Below, in pieces: positions 5,129 to 13,099 of a DNA stretch of 17,205 nucleotides. This stretch comes from 12-FULL-44-12b sp964348525 (GTDB lineage Bacteria; Patescibacteriota; Minisyncoccia; Phycocordibacterales; Zambryskibacteraceae), in contig CAYGCY010000009.1 in the NCBI GenBank assembly GCA_964348525.1, positions 1 to 17,205 of the forward strand. Direction: 5' to 3'. A model generated the notes under the pieces. The model did no database searches. It had not been told where the DNA came from and worked only from the letters and a program-made list of their open reading frames with translations. Numbering within the stretch: position 1 is the first letter of the stretch; each line of letters opens with the position of its first letter. Made by a program: the position numbers and the translations under genes.

Positions 5129-7357
5129 TTATTCTTTCTCTTCTTCTAAGTCAGTGCTTGAAATATCACTCTCTACGAATTCGCCATCTCTTTGAAGGTC
5201 GCTCGACCCGCCAATAAGCACTTCTCTTGGTTTTGCCCCAGACCCGGGCCCCACCACTCCGCGCTCTTCTAGCATATCAACGAGGCGCGCCGCTCTCGCG
5301 TAGCCCACGCCAAGTTTTCTTTGAAGGAATGAGGTGGAAGCTTTTCCGGCTTGTATTATCGTTTCTCTGGCCTCCTCATATAGCTCGTCCTCATCATCAG
5401 AGTCGCTTGCTAAATCAGCATTAAAGATAGTGCCGTCTGATTTTGTTTCTGCAAAATTTATATCTGAAAGGGTTGGCTCGTAGTTGTCTTTCAAGTATTT
5501 CACCACTTTCTTCACTTCATTTTCTGTAATAAATGCGGATTGTATTCGCACAGGCTTTCCCATATCTCCAGACATATAAAGCATATCCCCAGCGCCCAAA
5601 AGTTTTTCTGCGCCAGCCATATCTAGAATAGTTCTAGAATCTATCTGGGAAGCCACCTGCAAGGCAACCCTTGCAGGAATATTGGCCTTGATAAGGCCGG
5701 TTATTACATTTACCGACGGTCTTTGGGTAGAAAGTATTAGGTGAATACCCACGGCACGGCTCATTTGAGCGAGTCTTACTATTGCCGATTCAAGTTCTCT
5801 TGGGTATGCCTGCATGATATCTGCCAGTTCGTCTATTACGATTATTATGTATGGCATTGGGTCGGGTCCCACTTCGTCTTCTTCGCCTTTTCTTTTCTTT
5901 GCTCTTTCTACTGCTGGCTCCACTATGTTTTTGTGGTACGAGTCGATGTCTCGTGCGCTCTGCTCTTGCAAAATGTCATATCTGCGATCCATTTCTTTTG
6001 CTGCCCATTTGAGTGCAAGAATTGCTTTTTTGGCCTCTGTTAATACTGGGGTGAGGAGGTGGGGGATATTGTTATAAAGAGTTAATTCAACCCTCTTTGG
6101 GTCTATCATTATAAATTTTAGATTTTCTGGCGGGTTTTTATAAAGGAGGGAAGTGATAAGAGCGTGAATAGTAACCGATTTTCCAGAGCCCGTAGCGCCG
6201 GCAATCAAAAGGTGTGGCATTTTTGCAACGTTAGCAAAATGAGAAATCCCAGAGATATCTTTTCCTAGTGCTACAAACAAATTTTTATCCGAATGAACAA
6301 AGTTGCTTTCAGAGAGTAGTGAACCTAGTCCCACAGTGGTTTTTGCAGTGTTCGGCACTTCTATACCGACCAGAGATTTGCCAGGGATAGGGGCTTCTAT
6401 TCGCACAGGATGGGCAGCGAGAGCGAGCTCCAAATTGTTTTGAAGCCCAACTATCTTGGAAAGTTTTACACCCTCTGCTGGTTTCAGTGCGTAGCGAGTG
6501 ACCGATGGGCCGATTGAAACCTCATCCATTTCTACTGCTATGCCGAAGTTCTCCAAAGTTCTCTTTATTATATTTGCGTTAGCTTTTACATCTCCCACTC
6601 CTGGTTTGCCACGATCTCTTTCCAGTAGCGAAAGTGGGGGAGCGAAAAATTCTTTTGCAAAAAGAGTTTTAGGCACGGACGCGATAAACTCTCCGGCTTT
6701 TGCGATACTACTTTTTGCGGGCGTCTCTTGCTTTTCTTCTGTCTCGGGCTCTTCTTCCTCTTCTTCTTTATATTCTTCCCCACCAACGCTTACCGTGAAC
6801 GTTTCTTCGCCGTCGTCATCTTCTTCTACTTTATTTTTTCTAAATATTGAAAATAAGAAGCCAAGCCTCAATGTAGTGTCAAAGACGATAGAAAAGGAGA
6901 TTAGTAAAAGTGCTAAGAGGATTGTTATAGATACATATATATCAAAAACACGAAGCATTGGGTTTACTATAAAAGAGCCCATAAAACCCCCACTACCTGA
7001 AGAAGATATATGAATTAAGCCAAGTGCACTTAGGAAAAATATTACTGCCCCTATAGTTTGGGGTAGTGCAATTCTTTTTGCCTCTCCTCTGAAAGCCGAA
7101 TAACTGAAAGCCAGCAATAGTATAGGGAGTATGTAATAACCAATCCCGAAAGCATACGAGAGGCCTTTAAAAACCATCTCTCCTGCTACTCCGCCCTTTT
7201 GCATAGCTGCCAGAGCCAATATAAAGGTGAATAGAAGATAAATGACCCCCCTTACGGAATGTTTGGTTTCGTCACTCAAGTCATTCCAAAAACCTAACCT
7301 ATCACCACTTTCGTAATCGTTTTCGCGCTTATTTTTTTTACCTTTTTTTCTTCCCAC
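5129..7357 (-). CDS. ftsK: DNA translocase FtsK/SpoIIIE
   Basis: This 742-residue protein has an N-terminal membrane part with about four hydrophobic segments (residues about 37-52, 65-88, 101-116, 138-160), then an acidic linker (about 178-212). The motor domain follows: the alpha region from about 255 (NANIIKRTLENFGIAVEM), Walker A GATGSGKS (387-394), Walker B YIIIVIDELADI (about 503-514) and the LSTQRPSVNVITGLIKANIP motif. The C-terminal gamma winged helix (about 670-735) includes STSFLQRKLGVGYARAARLV, which reads DNA orientation sequences. FtsK pumps chromosomal DNA through the division septum and activates dimer resolution. The start is GTG at 7355-7357; an ATG slightly upstream is out of frame. 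It is the first gene of the operon with the Ig-like protein and recA. Confidence 0.97.
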   Translation of the reverse strand: MGRKKGKKNKRENDYESGDRLGFWNDLSDETKHSVRGVIYLLFTFILALAAMQKGGVAGEMVFKGLSYAFGIGYYILPILLLAFSYSAFRGEAKRIALPQTIGAVIFFLSALGLIHISSSGSGGFMGSFIVNPMLRVFDIYVSITILLALLLISFSIVFDTTLRLGFLFSIFRKNKVEEDDDGEETFTVSVGGEEYKEEEEEEPETEEKQETPAKSSIAKAGEFIASVPKTLFAKEFFAPPLSLLERDRGKPGVGDVKANANIIKRTLENFGIAVEMDEVSIGPSVTRYALKPAEGVKLSKIVGLQNNLELALAAHPVRIEAPIPGKSLVGIEVPNTAKTTVGLGSLLSESNFVHSDKNLFVALGKDISGISHFANVAKMPHLLIAGATGSGKSVTIHALITSLLYKNPPENLKFIMIDPKRVELTLYNNIPHLLTPVLTEAKKAILALKWAAKEMDRRYDILQEQSARDIDSYHKNIVEPAVERAKKRKGEEDEVGPDPMPYIIIVIDELADIMQAYPRELESAIVRLAQMSRAVGIHLILSTQRPSVNVITGLIKANIPARVALQVASQIDSRTILDMAGAEKLLGAGDMLYMSGDMGKPVRIQSAFITENEVKKVVKYLKDNYEPTLSDINFAETKSDGTIFNADLASDSDDEDELYEEARETIIQAGKASTSFLQRKLGVGYARAARLVDMLEERGVVGPGSGAKPREVLIGGSSDLQRDGEFVESDISSTDLEEEKE

Positions 7358-7442
7358 GAAACCATTTTATCACGCGAAGTCTCAACGAGGTTATAAATTT
7401 AGTGGTAAAAATGTTTGGAAATTTTAACTGTGGATAGTAATA

Positions 7443-7520
7443 AAAGGTAGGGGGTATGAAATGAGATGCCAAAAGGCGTCAAAAGGTATCGAAGAATATG
7501 GGGGAAAGTCCAAAAAGGAC
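7443..7520. promoter_or_regulatory. candidate operator cluster between ftsK and the HTH gene
   Basis: AAAAGG occurs four times (7443, 7471, 7481 and 7513), the middle two exactly 10 bp apart, one helical turn. GATGCC (7465-7470) can pair with either GGCGTC (7475-7480) or GGTATC (7485-7490). A perfect short inverted repeat GTCC/GGAC spans 7508-7520. This lies directly upstream of the promoter of the winged-helix gene, so autoregulation is plausible but unproven. The rest of the 224-nt gap is AT-rich without other clear signals. Confidence 0.35.
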
Positions 7521-7536
7521 ATTTAATAGGGCAGGC

Positions 7537-7564
7537 TTGCTTTTTATTTTGTCTGTTATATAAT
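7537..7564 (+). promoter_or_regulatory. promoter of the winged-helix gene
   Basis: TTGCTT (7537-7542), 16-nt spacer, perfect TATAAT (7559-7564). Transcription would start near 7571, leaving only about 11 nt before the ATG at 7582, so the mRNA is nearly leaderless. Confidence 0.7.
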
Positions 7565-7581
7565 ATAGGACAAATACAAAA

Positions 7582-8424
7582 ATGGACCAAGAAACTCTAA
7601 AAGACAATTTAGATACTAATAAAGGCAAAGAAGTAGATAGTACGGCTAATATTATAGCTATTCAAAAGGACGAAAATATAAAAAGAGCTGAAAAAATTTC
7701 AGCAGCTTTGTATCTAATGTCTAATTTTTTGAATGACGAGGAGCCCATAAAATGGGACATAAGGAAGTTGTCCACAACCTTAATTAAAGATATTTCCGAA
7801 CTCTCTTTTTCTGATACTTCAGACAGAGAATTAAAGCTACACAAAACTAATACCACCATTTCAGAGCTTTCTTCAATGATAGAGATTGCTTCTTTAGCAG
7901 GTTTGATTTCTAAAATGAATGCTGAAATTTTGGCTAAAGAACTAGGTATTTTGGCTTCTACGGTATCTAGGGGTAGAAACAATCTCAACAAACTTTCTCC
8001 AGTGAAGATTGCTAGGAATTTTTTTGATTTTGACAGTCAGGACGAGTATGGGGTAAATGAAAGCATAAAAAATAGAACCTTGAATATACCCAAACAGAAG
8101 AGGACGACTATAAAAGACAAATCACAAACAAAGCCCAATTTTCCAATAACCTCTACACACTATCTTCCGGATGTTTCTGAAATAGGTAAAGCCAAAATAA
8201 AAGAGTACGGATCCGTCGCAGTAAAGAGGAACAAGCGCCAAAGCTTCATAATTCAGGTCTTAAAAAAGAAAAAAGATCTCACCATTAAAGACATTTCCAC
8301 TATATTTCATGACTGCAGTGAAAAGACAATTCAAAGAGAGCTATCTATACTCGTAGACGATGGGGTAGTGGTAAAGGACGGAGAAAGGCGTTGGACTAGA
8401 TATAGCCTAGCAATTGGGGCCTAA
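7582..8424 (+). CDS. winged-helix (DeoR-like HTH) regulator, CPR-type
   Basis: The 280-residue protein has an N-terminal helical region (about 34-65, KRAEKISAALYLMSNFLNDE) of a kind I associate with Parcubacteria proteins. Next comes a helix-rich middle (about 93-135) ending LAKELGILASTVSRGRNNL, which resembles a helix-turn-helix. A long Lys/Thr-rich linker (about 155-185) leads to a C-terminal winged helix (about 215-278): KRQSFIIQVLKKKKDLTIKD, CSEKTIQRELSILVDDGVVV, RRWTRYSL. That C-terminal pattern matches DeoR/FaeA-type DNA-binding domains. It is presumably a cytoplasmic transcription regulator. There is no effector domain. It diverges from ftsK and sits before the highly expressed surface-protein gene, either of which could be its target. 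Confidence 0.8.
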   Translation: MDQETLKDNLDTNKGKEVDSTANIIAIQKDENIKRAEKISAALYLMSNFLNDEEPIKWDIRKLSTTLIKDISELSFSDTSDRELKLHKTNTTISELSSMIEIASLAGLISKMNAEILAKELGILASTVSRGRNNLNKLSPVKIARNFFDFDSQDEYGVNESIKNRTLNIPKQKRTTIKDKSQTKPNFPITSTHYLPDVSEIGKAKIKEYGSVAVKRNKRQSFIIQVLKKKKDLTIKDISTIFHDCSEKTIQRELSILVDDGVVVKDGERRWTRYSLAIGA

Positions 8425-8440
8425 ACTCTAGGGTTTTTCT

Positions 8441-8457
8441 GGCTTTTTAGCCGTTTT
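8441..8457 (+). terminator. weak terminator-like hairpin after the HTH gene
   Basis: GGCT (8441-8444) and AGCC (8449-8452) around a TTTT loop, followed by GTTTT. The stem is only 4 bp, so termination efficiency would be low. Confidence 0.3.
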
Positions 8458-8468
8458 GGCTACAAATA

Positions 8469-8497
8469 TTGATAAATCGACCCTATTTTGCTATACT
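8469..8497 (+). promoter_or_regulatory. strong promoter of the surface-protein gene
   Basis: TTGATA (8469-8474), 17-nt spacer, TATACT (8492-8497). The start would be near 8504, giving a leader of about 275 nt before the 8779 ATG. Confidence 0.7.
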
Positions 8498-8503
8498 TTA
8501 CAA

Positions 8504-8778
8504 AGCTTATTTTGGAGGCCAAAGTGGATTTCTTCTCTTATAGATGACTATCCACACTAGGACATGTCCTTTCAGAGTGAGCTGTCGGTATAATTTACCG
8601 CAAGCCTGTTTCTTGTCTCTTAAAAAAGATGAGAAACCGGTGCTTCATCGTCTAAAAGTTGTCGATATATAACTTTCGGGCGACAGCATTATTAGGTTCC
8701 GTTATTCAATAACCATTTGGCACGCAAATTATCATCACCAAAGTCGCGCCAGATGTAATCACAAATTAACGAAAACAA
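8504..8778 (+). promoter_or_regulatory. long structured 5' leader of the surface-protein mRNA
   Basis: This 275-nt stretch has no gene and is rich in pairing. GTGGAT/ATCCAC is at 8524-8529/8550-8555. A 12-bp perfect palindrome sits at 8559-8570. CGGTA/TACCG is at 8586-8590/8596-8600. An 11-bp stem with two G-T wobbles spans 8608-8618/8627-8637. AAAGTT/AACTTT (8655-8660/8671-8676) interlocks with TGTCG/CGACA (8660-8664/8681-8685). GTTATT/AATAAC is at 8701-8706/8708-8713. The last 65 nt before the ATG are unstructured, A-rich and without SD. Long structured leaders often stabilise abundant surface-protein mRNAs. A ligand-sensing role is possible, but I recognise no known riboswitch. Confidence 0.5.
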
Positions 8779-10671
8779 ATGAGTAGAAAATTATTTATCG
8801 GTGTTGCAGTAATGGCTTTCGCTCTTACTGTTTCAGTTGCATTCGCAGCTGATTACACCAGAAGCCTCACAGTTGGATCAACAGGTGCAGATGTTACCTC
8901 ACTCCAGCAAATGTTGGTTTCAAAGGGTCATTTGACCATGCCAGCAGGCGTTGCTTACGGTTACTTCGGTGGCCTTACAAAAGCAGCTGTTGCAAAGTGG
9001 CAAGCTGCTAATGGTATTTCACCAGCAGTTGGTTACTTCGGTCCAATTTCTCGTGCAGCCGCCGGTTCAATGGCAGCTACACCAGCAACCCCAGCCACTC
9101 CAGCAACCCCATCCGGCATAACAACAGTTGGCCAGGAAGGTACTCTTACAGTTGAGCTCAACCCGAGCCCAGGTACTGGTTTGACATTGAGAGAGGGCGA
9201 TGTAAAAGCTCCTTTCATTGGGATAAAGGTGAAGGCACAGCTTTCTGATCTAGATGTTCAGAGAGTTAAGTTGCAGTTGGGTGCATCTGGCGACACAAAT
9301 GGCCAGACAGCAGACTTCTACAACAAAGTCTTCCCAGTAGTTTACTTGATGGATGGTTCAACCATTCTTAAGACAGTTGCTCTTAACTCGGGCTCTGTTG
9401 TAAAGGAAGGTTCAAGCTACTTCGTCACATTAACAGGATTCCACTTCTTGGTTCCTAAGGACACCACAAAGGTTTTGACAGTCGCATTTGATGTTTTGGC
9501 ATCAGTTGACTCAACCTACGACGGTGATTCTTTCTCAGTAACAGTTCCAGCTAACGGCGTTCGCGCAGTTGACGGTGCTGGTATTAATCAGGAAGGTCCT
9601 ACAACAGCAGTCTCACGCTCCCAGACAATGGAAGCTACAAGCGTAGCTGAAGACGCAGCTCTTCAGTTATCTCTTAGCGGAAATTCTCCAAAGTCAGCTT
9701 CAATGATTGCAGCTGATGGTTCAAGTGAGAATGAGAAAGACGGTGTACACATTGCATCTATCGACCTTAAAGCTCAGAAAGATGCCATTAAGGTTACCGA
9801 CTTCGTAGTTGGTCTTACAAAGGCTGGTCCTTCAGCAGGAGGCGCAACCACAACAACAGTATGGTTGTATGATTCAGCAAACCCATCTACAGCTTTGGGC
9901 TCAGCAACAGTTTCTGCAACAGGTGACTCTGGCGCAGCAGGTATTGCAACATTCAGCGATATAGACGTAACAATTCCTAAGGACACAACAAAGACTTGGT
10001 ACGTAAAGGTTGATGTTCGCAGTGCAAACTCAACAAGAGCAGACATAAGCTTCACAGCTTCTTCAACTGGCATAACAGCTGAAAACTCTGAAGGCTCAAC
10101 TCTTGCAGCAGCCAAGAAAACAGGTTCAGCAACAGGTGAAGCATTCACCTTCAGAAATGTTGGTCCTGAATTGTCTCTCGTAACCCCTCCTACAGTTACC
10201 TACGGTTCTGCAGGTGCTTACGCAGGAGCAACCTCAACAGCTAAGGCAGACTTTATGCTTCGCATGAAGGCTGTCGGAGGCGATGTTGAATTCGGCGATG
10301 CCGCTTCAACAACTTACGCTTTGGCTGAACAGGACAGCACACTATCTGCTGGTGAATCAATCATCATCTACAGAGGTGGCGCAGCTACAAACCCAGCAGT
10401 TTCATCTTCAACCTCAATCACCGTTTCATCTGGTGGTTCAGTATCAGCAGCCGGCACAAACAGCTGGAAGTTGGCAGAGGGTGGAACAGTTGAGATACCT
10501 ATATCCTTCTTGATGGATACAAGGACTTCAGCAGGTACTCTTATCACCACAGGATCATATTCCTTCGGTCTTGAGAGACTTAACTGGTTGACAAACGTTG
10601 GAGGTCGTCAAACCGACACCTTCATGTCTGGCAAACAGTCCTGGAGAACACCTACAGTTGCACTTCCGTAA
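8779..10671 (+). CDS. secreted surface protein with N-terminal peptidoglycan-binding domain (630 aa), S-layer-like candidate
   Basis: A Sec signal peptide (residues 1-23, hydrophobic core then SVAFAA-DY) is followed by a peptidoglycan-binding domain of the PG_binding_1 type (about 27-92): SLTVGSTGADVTSLQQMLVS, then GYFGGLTKAAVAKWQAANGI and VGYFGPISRAA. A four-fold (A/T)TP linker (about 95-108) leads to about 520 residues of Ser/Thr/Ala/Gly-rich beta-type sequence, probably several Ig-like domains. No C-terminal anchor or sorting motif is visible, so attachment would be by the N-terminal domain. Codon use is strikingly uniform (GCA, ACA, TCA, CTT), unlike its neighbours. With a strong promoter, long leader and strong terminator, this suggests an abundant protein. 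Whether it forms the S-layer is inference. Confidence 0.85.
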   Translation: MSRKLFIGVAVMAFALTVSVAFAADYTRSLTVGSTGADVTSLQQMLVSKGHLTMPAGVAYGYFGGLTKAAVAKWQAANGISPAVGYFGPISRAAAGSMAATPATPATPATPSGITTVGQEGTLTVELNPSPGTGLTLREGDVKAPFIGIKVKAQLSDLDVQRVKLQLGASGDTNGQTADFYNKVFPVVYLMDGSTILKTVALNSGSVVKEGSSYFVTLTGFHFLVPKDTTKVLTVAFDVLASVDSTYDGDSFSVTVPANGVRAVDGAGINQEGPTTAVSRSQTMEATSVAEDAALQLSLSGNSPKSASMIAADGSSENEKDGVHIASIDLKAQKDAIKVTDFVVGLTKAGPSAGGATTTTVWLYDSANPSTALGSATVSATGDSGAAGIATFSDIDVTIPKDTTKTWYVKVDVRSANSTRADISFTASSTGITAENSEGSTLAAAKKTGSATGEAFTFRNVGPELSLVTPPTVTYGSAGAYAGATSTAKADFMLRMKAVGGDVEFGDAASTTYALAEQDSTLSAGESIIIYRGGAATNPAVSSSTSITVSSGGSVSAAGTNSWKLAEGGTVEIPISFLMDTRTSAGTLITTGSYSFGLERLNWLTNVGGRQTDTFMSGKQSWRTPTVALP

Positions 10672-10715
10672 GGAACGCGTAACTACTGCTTAGTCCGCAA
10701 GGATAAAGCATAGGT

Positions 10716-10755
10716 AAAGAAAAACCGCTCCCCGAAAGGGTGGCGGTTTTTCTTT
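10716..10755. terminator. strong bidirectional hairpin terminator after the surface-protein gene
   Basis: A 13-bp perfect arm pair, 10716-10728 with 10743-10755, continues inward to CCC/GGG (10730-10732/10738-10740) around a CGAAA loop. The arms carry A-rich and T-rich ends (GGTTTTTCTTT), so it works in either direction. Confidence 0.9.
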
Positions 10756-10774
10756 GTCCACATGAAGGGATGTC

Positions 10775-10796
10775 TTTATTATTTTGTCTATATAAT
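10775..10796 (+). promoter_or_regulatory. promoter with leaderless start for the 51-aa gene
   Basis: A perfect TATAAT at 10791-10796 has no good -35. Its upstream stretch TTATTTTGTCT resembles that before the TATAAT at 7559. The expected start (10802-10803) falls on the A of the ATG at 10803, predicting a leaderless mRNA. Confidence 0.5.
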
Positions 10797-10802
10797 GGAG
10801 CG

Positions 10803-10958
10803 ATGGAGAAATTGTTTGATAAAGACTTTTTTAAGTTTCTATCGGGGTTTCTTTTTCTCCTTTTAGTATCTGGCACTCTGGTTCTAGCAGTACGCCTTTA
10901 CCAGAAAAGCAATATCGCCGGCACCGCAGTGCCCTGCGAAACCACCGACGGTTGCTAG
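10803..10958 (+). CDS. tiny single-span membrane protein (51 aa)
   Basis: I do not recognise this protein. It has a charged N-terminus (MEKLFDKDFF), one clear membrane helix (about residues 11-31, KFLSGFLFLLLVSGTLVLAV) and a short tail containing two cysteines (AVPCETTDGC). The start at 10803 fits the TATAAT seven bases upstream; a longer in-frame GTG reading from 10740 would cross a terminator. The last six codons lie inside the left arm of a perfect 36-bp palindrome, and the stop codon spans its centre. The final residue is therefore Cys by virtue of the palindrome. The next gene begins 33 nt on. Reality is likely but not certain. Confidence 0.6.
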   Translation: MEKLFDKDFFKFLSGFLFLLLVSGTLVLAVRLYQKSNIAGTAVPCETTDGC

Positions 10959-10974
10959 CAACCGTCGGTGGTTT
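10939..10974. repeat. perfect 36-bp palindrome containing a stop codon at its centre
   Basis: Bases 10939-10956 are the exact reverse complement of 10957-10974 with no spacer. As RNA it would be a stem of about 16 bp with a minimal loop. It can act as a terminator in either direction, though the following T-tract is poor (TTTGCTTT). It lies across the 3' end of the 51-aa gene and just before the lamin-tail gene. Confidence 0.9.
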
Positions 10975-10991
10975 GCTTTACGTACATTAAA

Positions 10992-12296
10992 ATGAAAAAA
11001 ATAATACCCATATTTTTATTAGCGATGGTTATTCCTGCTATATCTAATGCCAATTTCGTAATAACAGAGATTATGTACGATGTGTCTGGTACCGACACAG
11101 ACAGGGAATGGATAGAAGTAAAAAATGAAGGCTCCACACCACTCGACTTATCTCTCTACAAATTTTTTGAAGCAAATACCAACCATTCTTTGGTCATCTC
11201 TCAAGGCAATCAGTCTATTCCGGCCGGAGGTTTTGCCGTCATAGCAGACAAACCAGCCAATTTTTTGGTAGATAACCCCAGTTTTTCAGGGGCATTGTTT
11301 GACAGCTCTTTCTCCCTTTCAAATTCTGGAGAAGAATTGTCTATAAAAGACGCAGAAGGAAATATAACAGATGCAGTGGCTTACGACCCGAGCATAGGAG
11401 CTAATGGGGACGGCAATTCTTTACAAAAAACTGAAAGTGGATGGAAGGCGCTCGCTTCAACTCCAGGAAAAGAGGCTGGTGGCACCTCTTCAAATACTCA
11501 ATCTGCCGAAAATACCTCTACCAGCACTAATACAACAACGCAGCAAACTCAAACAGTAGTGTCTACTCACTATGTGGCTAGTGAAATTGCTATTCAACCG
11601 ACGACGAAAGAGGAAGAAGGATATTTTTCTGTCTCTGCTGGTAGGAACAGACTTTCTTCGGCGGGCTCTCCTGTGCAGTTTTCAGCTGATTTAAAAACGA
11701 ATGGCACTTTACTAAACGGCATTGAGTACAAGTGGTATCTTGGAGACGGCTTCATTGCTTACGGAAAAACCATTGAACATATTTATGCTTTTTCGGGAGA
11801 CTATGTAGTCATCTTAAGTGCGTCAGGATACGGAAGAAATTCTGTGCATAGGATAAATGTAAAAGTTGTAGAGCCGAAATTATCGGCCCGTCATATTGAT
11901 GGGGGAATAGAAATAAAAAATGATGGCAAAGAAGAAATCAATCTTTTTAAATGGTCTGTGAGCGTGGCAAATCAAAATTATGACGTGCTAGGGGATCTTA
12001 TTGTGATGCCGGGGAAGTTGCTGGCTTTAGATTCTAGAATTACCAAACTGCCAAACTATGGAAACATTACCCTGACGAGCGCTATAGGGAAAACAGTAAG
12101 TTTGGCTCCTAGTCTAAAATCTCAAAATCTACTAGTGCAGGGTTCAGCACCAAATTCAACAGCCAAAAAAGAACCGCAAAGCAATACTGAAAATCCAAAA
12201 AATACCGCTGCGGTTTCGCAGGCGCTTGTGATAGAGCATCAGAGTGCCCTAAAGAAATTGGGTGAATTTTTGAAAAAACTATTCTCTTCTCAGTAA
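10992..12296 (+). CDS. secreted lamin-tail (LTD) and PKD domain protein (434 aa)
   Basis: A signal peptide (residues 1-19, MKKIIPIFLLAMVIPAISNA) leads into a lamin-tail domain (about 20-150): NFVITEIMYDVSGTDTDREW, IEVKNEGSTPLDLS, FSLSNSGEELSIKD, WKALASTPGKEAG, the usual LTD blocks. A Ser/Thr-rich linker follows (about 165-190). Next is a PKD-type domain (about 215-295) with SSAGSPVQFSADLK, YKWYLGDGF and HIYAFSGDYVVILSASG. A second, shorter beta segment and a low-complexity tail follow. There is no C-terminal membrane anchor, only a final helix (VIEHQSALKKLGEFLKKLFS). Bacterial LTD proteins are extracellular and often occur with nucleases or surface structures; the function is unproven. The start at 10992 gives the signal peptide; no SD is present. 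Confidence 0.85.
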   Translation: MKKIIPIFLLAMVIPAISNANFVITEIMYDVSGTDTDREWIEVKNEGSTPLDLSLYKFFEANTNHSLVISQGNQSIPAGGFAVIADKPANFLVDNPSFSGALFDSSFSLSNSGEELSIKDAEGNITDAVAYDPSIGANGDGNSLQKTESGWKALASTPGKEAGGTSSNTQSAENTSTSTNTTTQQTQTVVSTHYVASEIAIQPTTKEEEGYFSVSAGRNRLSSAGSPVQFSADLKTNGTLLNGIEYKWYLGDGFIAYGKTIEHIYAFSGDYVVILSASGYGRNSVHRINVKVVEPKLSARHIDGGIEIKNDGKEEINLFKWSVSVANQNYDVLGDLIVMPGKLLALDSRITKLPNYGNITLTSAIGKTVSLAPSLKSQNLLVQGSAPNSTAKKEPQSNTENPKNTAAVSQALVIEHQSALKKLGEFLKKLFSSQ

Positions 12297-12380
12297 AGTG
12301 AAAGTAGTTGAATTTTGGCAAAAACTGTGAATTTTGTTGTTAGGTTTGCAAAGAAGTGAATAAGTATTAATGTAGAAAGT

Positions 12381-13010
12381 ATGAAGAAAATCATATTTTT
12401 GTTGATGGCGATTTTTATCATTCCATCTACTGTCTCCGCTGCTCTGTCATGGAACCCAACTAGTTGGTTTATTAAAGCCCCAGCGCCCGCCGTCCAGAAG
12501 ACAGAGACAGTGACCCCACAACCAAGCCAAGAAAGTGTCGCAAAAGAAAAAATTGTCACACAAGTTATAAAAATAGATAATCCGGAACTTCAGGCAAGAA
12601 TTGATTTTTTGGTAAGACAAAATGGCGAATTACTTGCGAAATTAAATGAGTGCGCATTAAAACCAGCGGACAAAGCAATCAAGGTAACCGCCACAGCGGA
12701 CGAAGATAAAAAAAGGAAGTTAGAAAATATTGACCAAGATATATTGGCAATAATAGATACTTACATATCAAAGGTTGGTACGGCTAATTGTAAAGATTTG
12801 GCGGCGAGGAAAGCTAACTTTGGGTCAAATTCTTTGGCCGGTAAAAGATATGACAAAGAATGTGGGTTTTTTTCTGTGGTCGAAATAAATAAATTGCTTG
12901 ATGCATATAGACTAGTAGACAATAGAATGACTCACAAAAATATTTCATCACAGGATGACATTTTGGAGTTGCAAAATTATCTTATAAATCTATACATAAA
13001 ATATAGATAA
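12381..13010 (+). CDS. secreted or periplasmic hypothetical protein with coiled coil (209 aa)
   Basis: A signal peptide (residues 1-20, MKKIIFLLMAIFIIPSTVSA) is followed by a Pro/Thr/Gln-rich segment (about 33-55). A short coiled coil (about 66-92, NPELQARIDFLVRQNGELLA) comes next, then a Lys/Glu-rich helical domain with two cysteines (in TANCKDLAARK and DKECGFFSVVEI) that could form a disulfide. I do not recognise the family. It lies 84 nt after the lamin-tail gene on the same strand and shares the same export-signal style, so the two may be functionally linked. The intergenic stretch shows no clear promoter or SD. The VKOR-like oxidase further right could oxidise such cysteines. Confidence 0.75.
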   Translation: MKKIIFLLMAIFIIPSTVSAALSWNPTSWFIKAPAPAVQKTETVTPQPSQESVAKEKIVTQVIKIDNPELQARIDFLVRQNGELLAKLNECALKPADKAIKVTATADEDKKRKLENIDQDILAIIDTYISKVGTANCKDLAARKANFGSNSLAGKRYDKECGFFSVVEINKLLDAYRLVDNRMTHKNISSQDDILELQNYLINLYIKYR

Positions 13011-13099
13011 GGATTAAAGAGTAGTCTACAAACGCAGTTTTTACCTAGAGAATTTGTGTTTATGTAAAAAATTACGGTGTGATAAACTGAAGCATAATT

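Noticed and set aside
6498..7013. 171-aa open frame opposite ftsK
   Set aside because: Its Ser-rich composition is the complement of the acidic and hydrophobic parts of ftsK. It is a shadow frame.
7429..7437. DnaA-box-like TGTGGATAG, with similar one-mismatch boxes at 7770, 8548 and 10754
   Set aside because: All are imperfect and widely scattered, one lies inside a gene, and there is no dnaA/dnaN or AT-rich unwinding region. Not enough for an origin.
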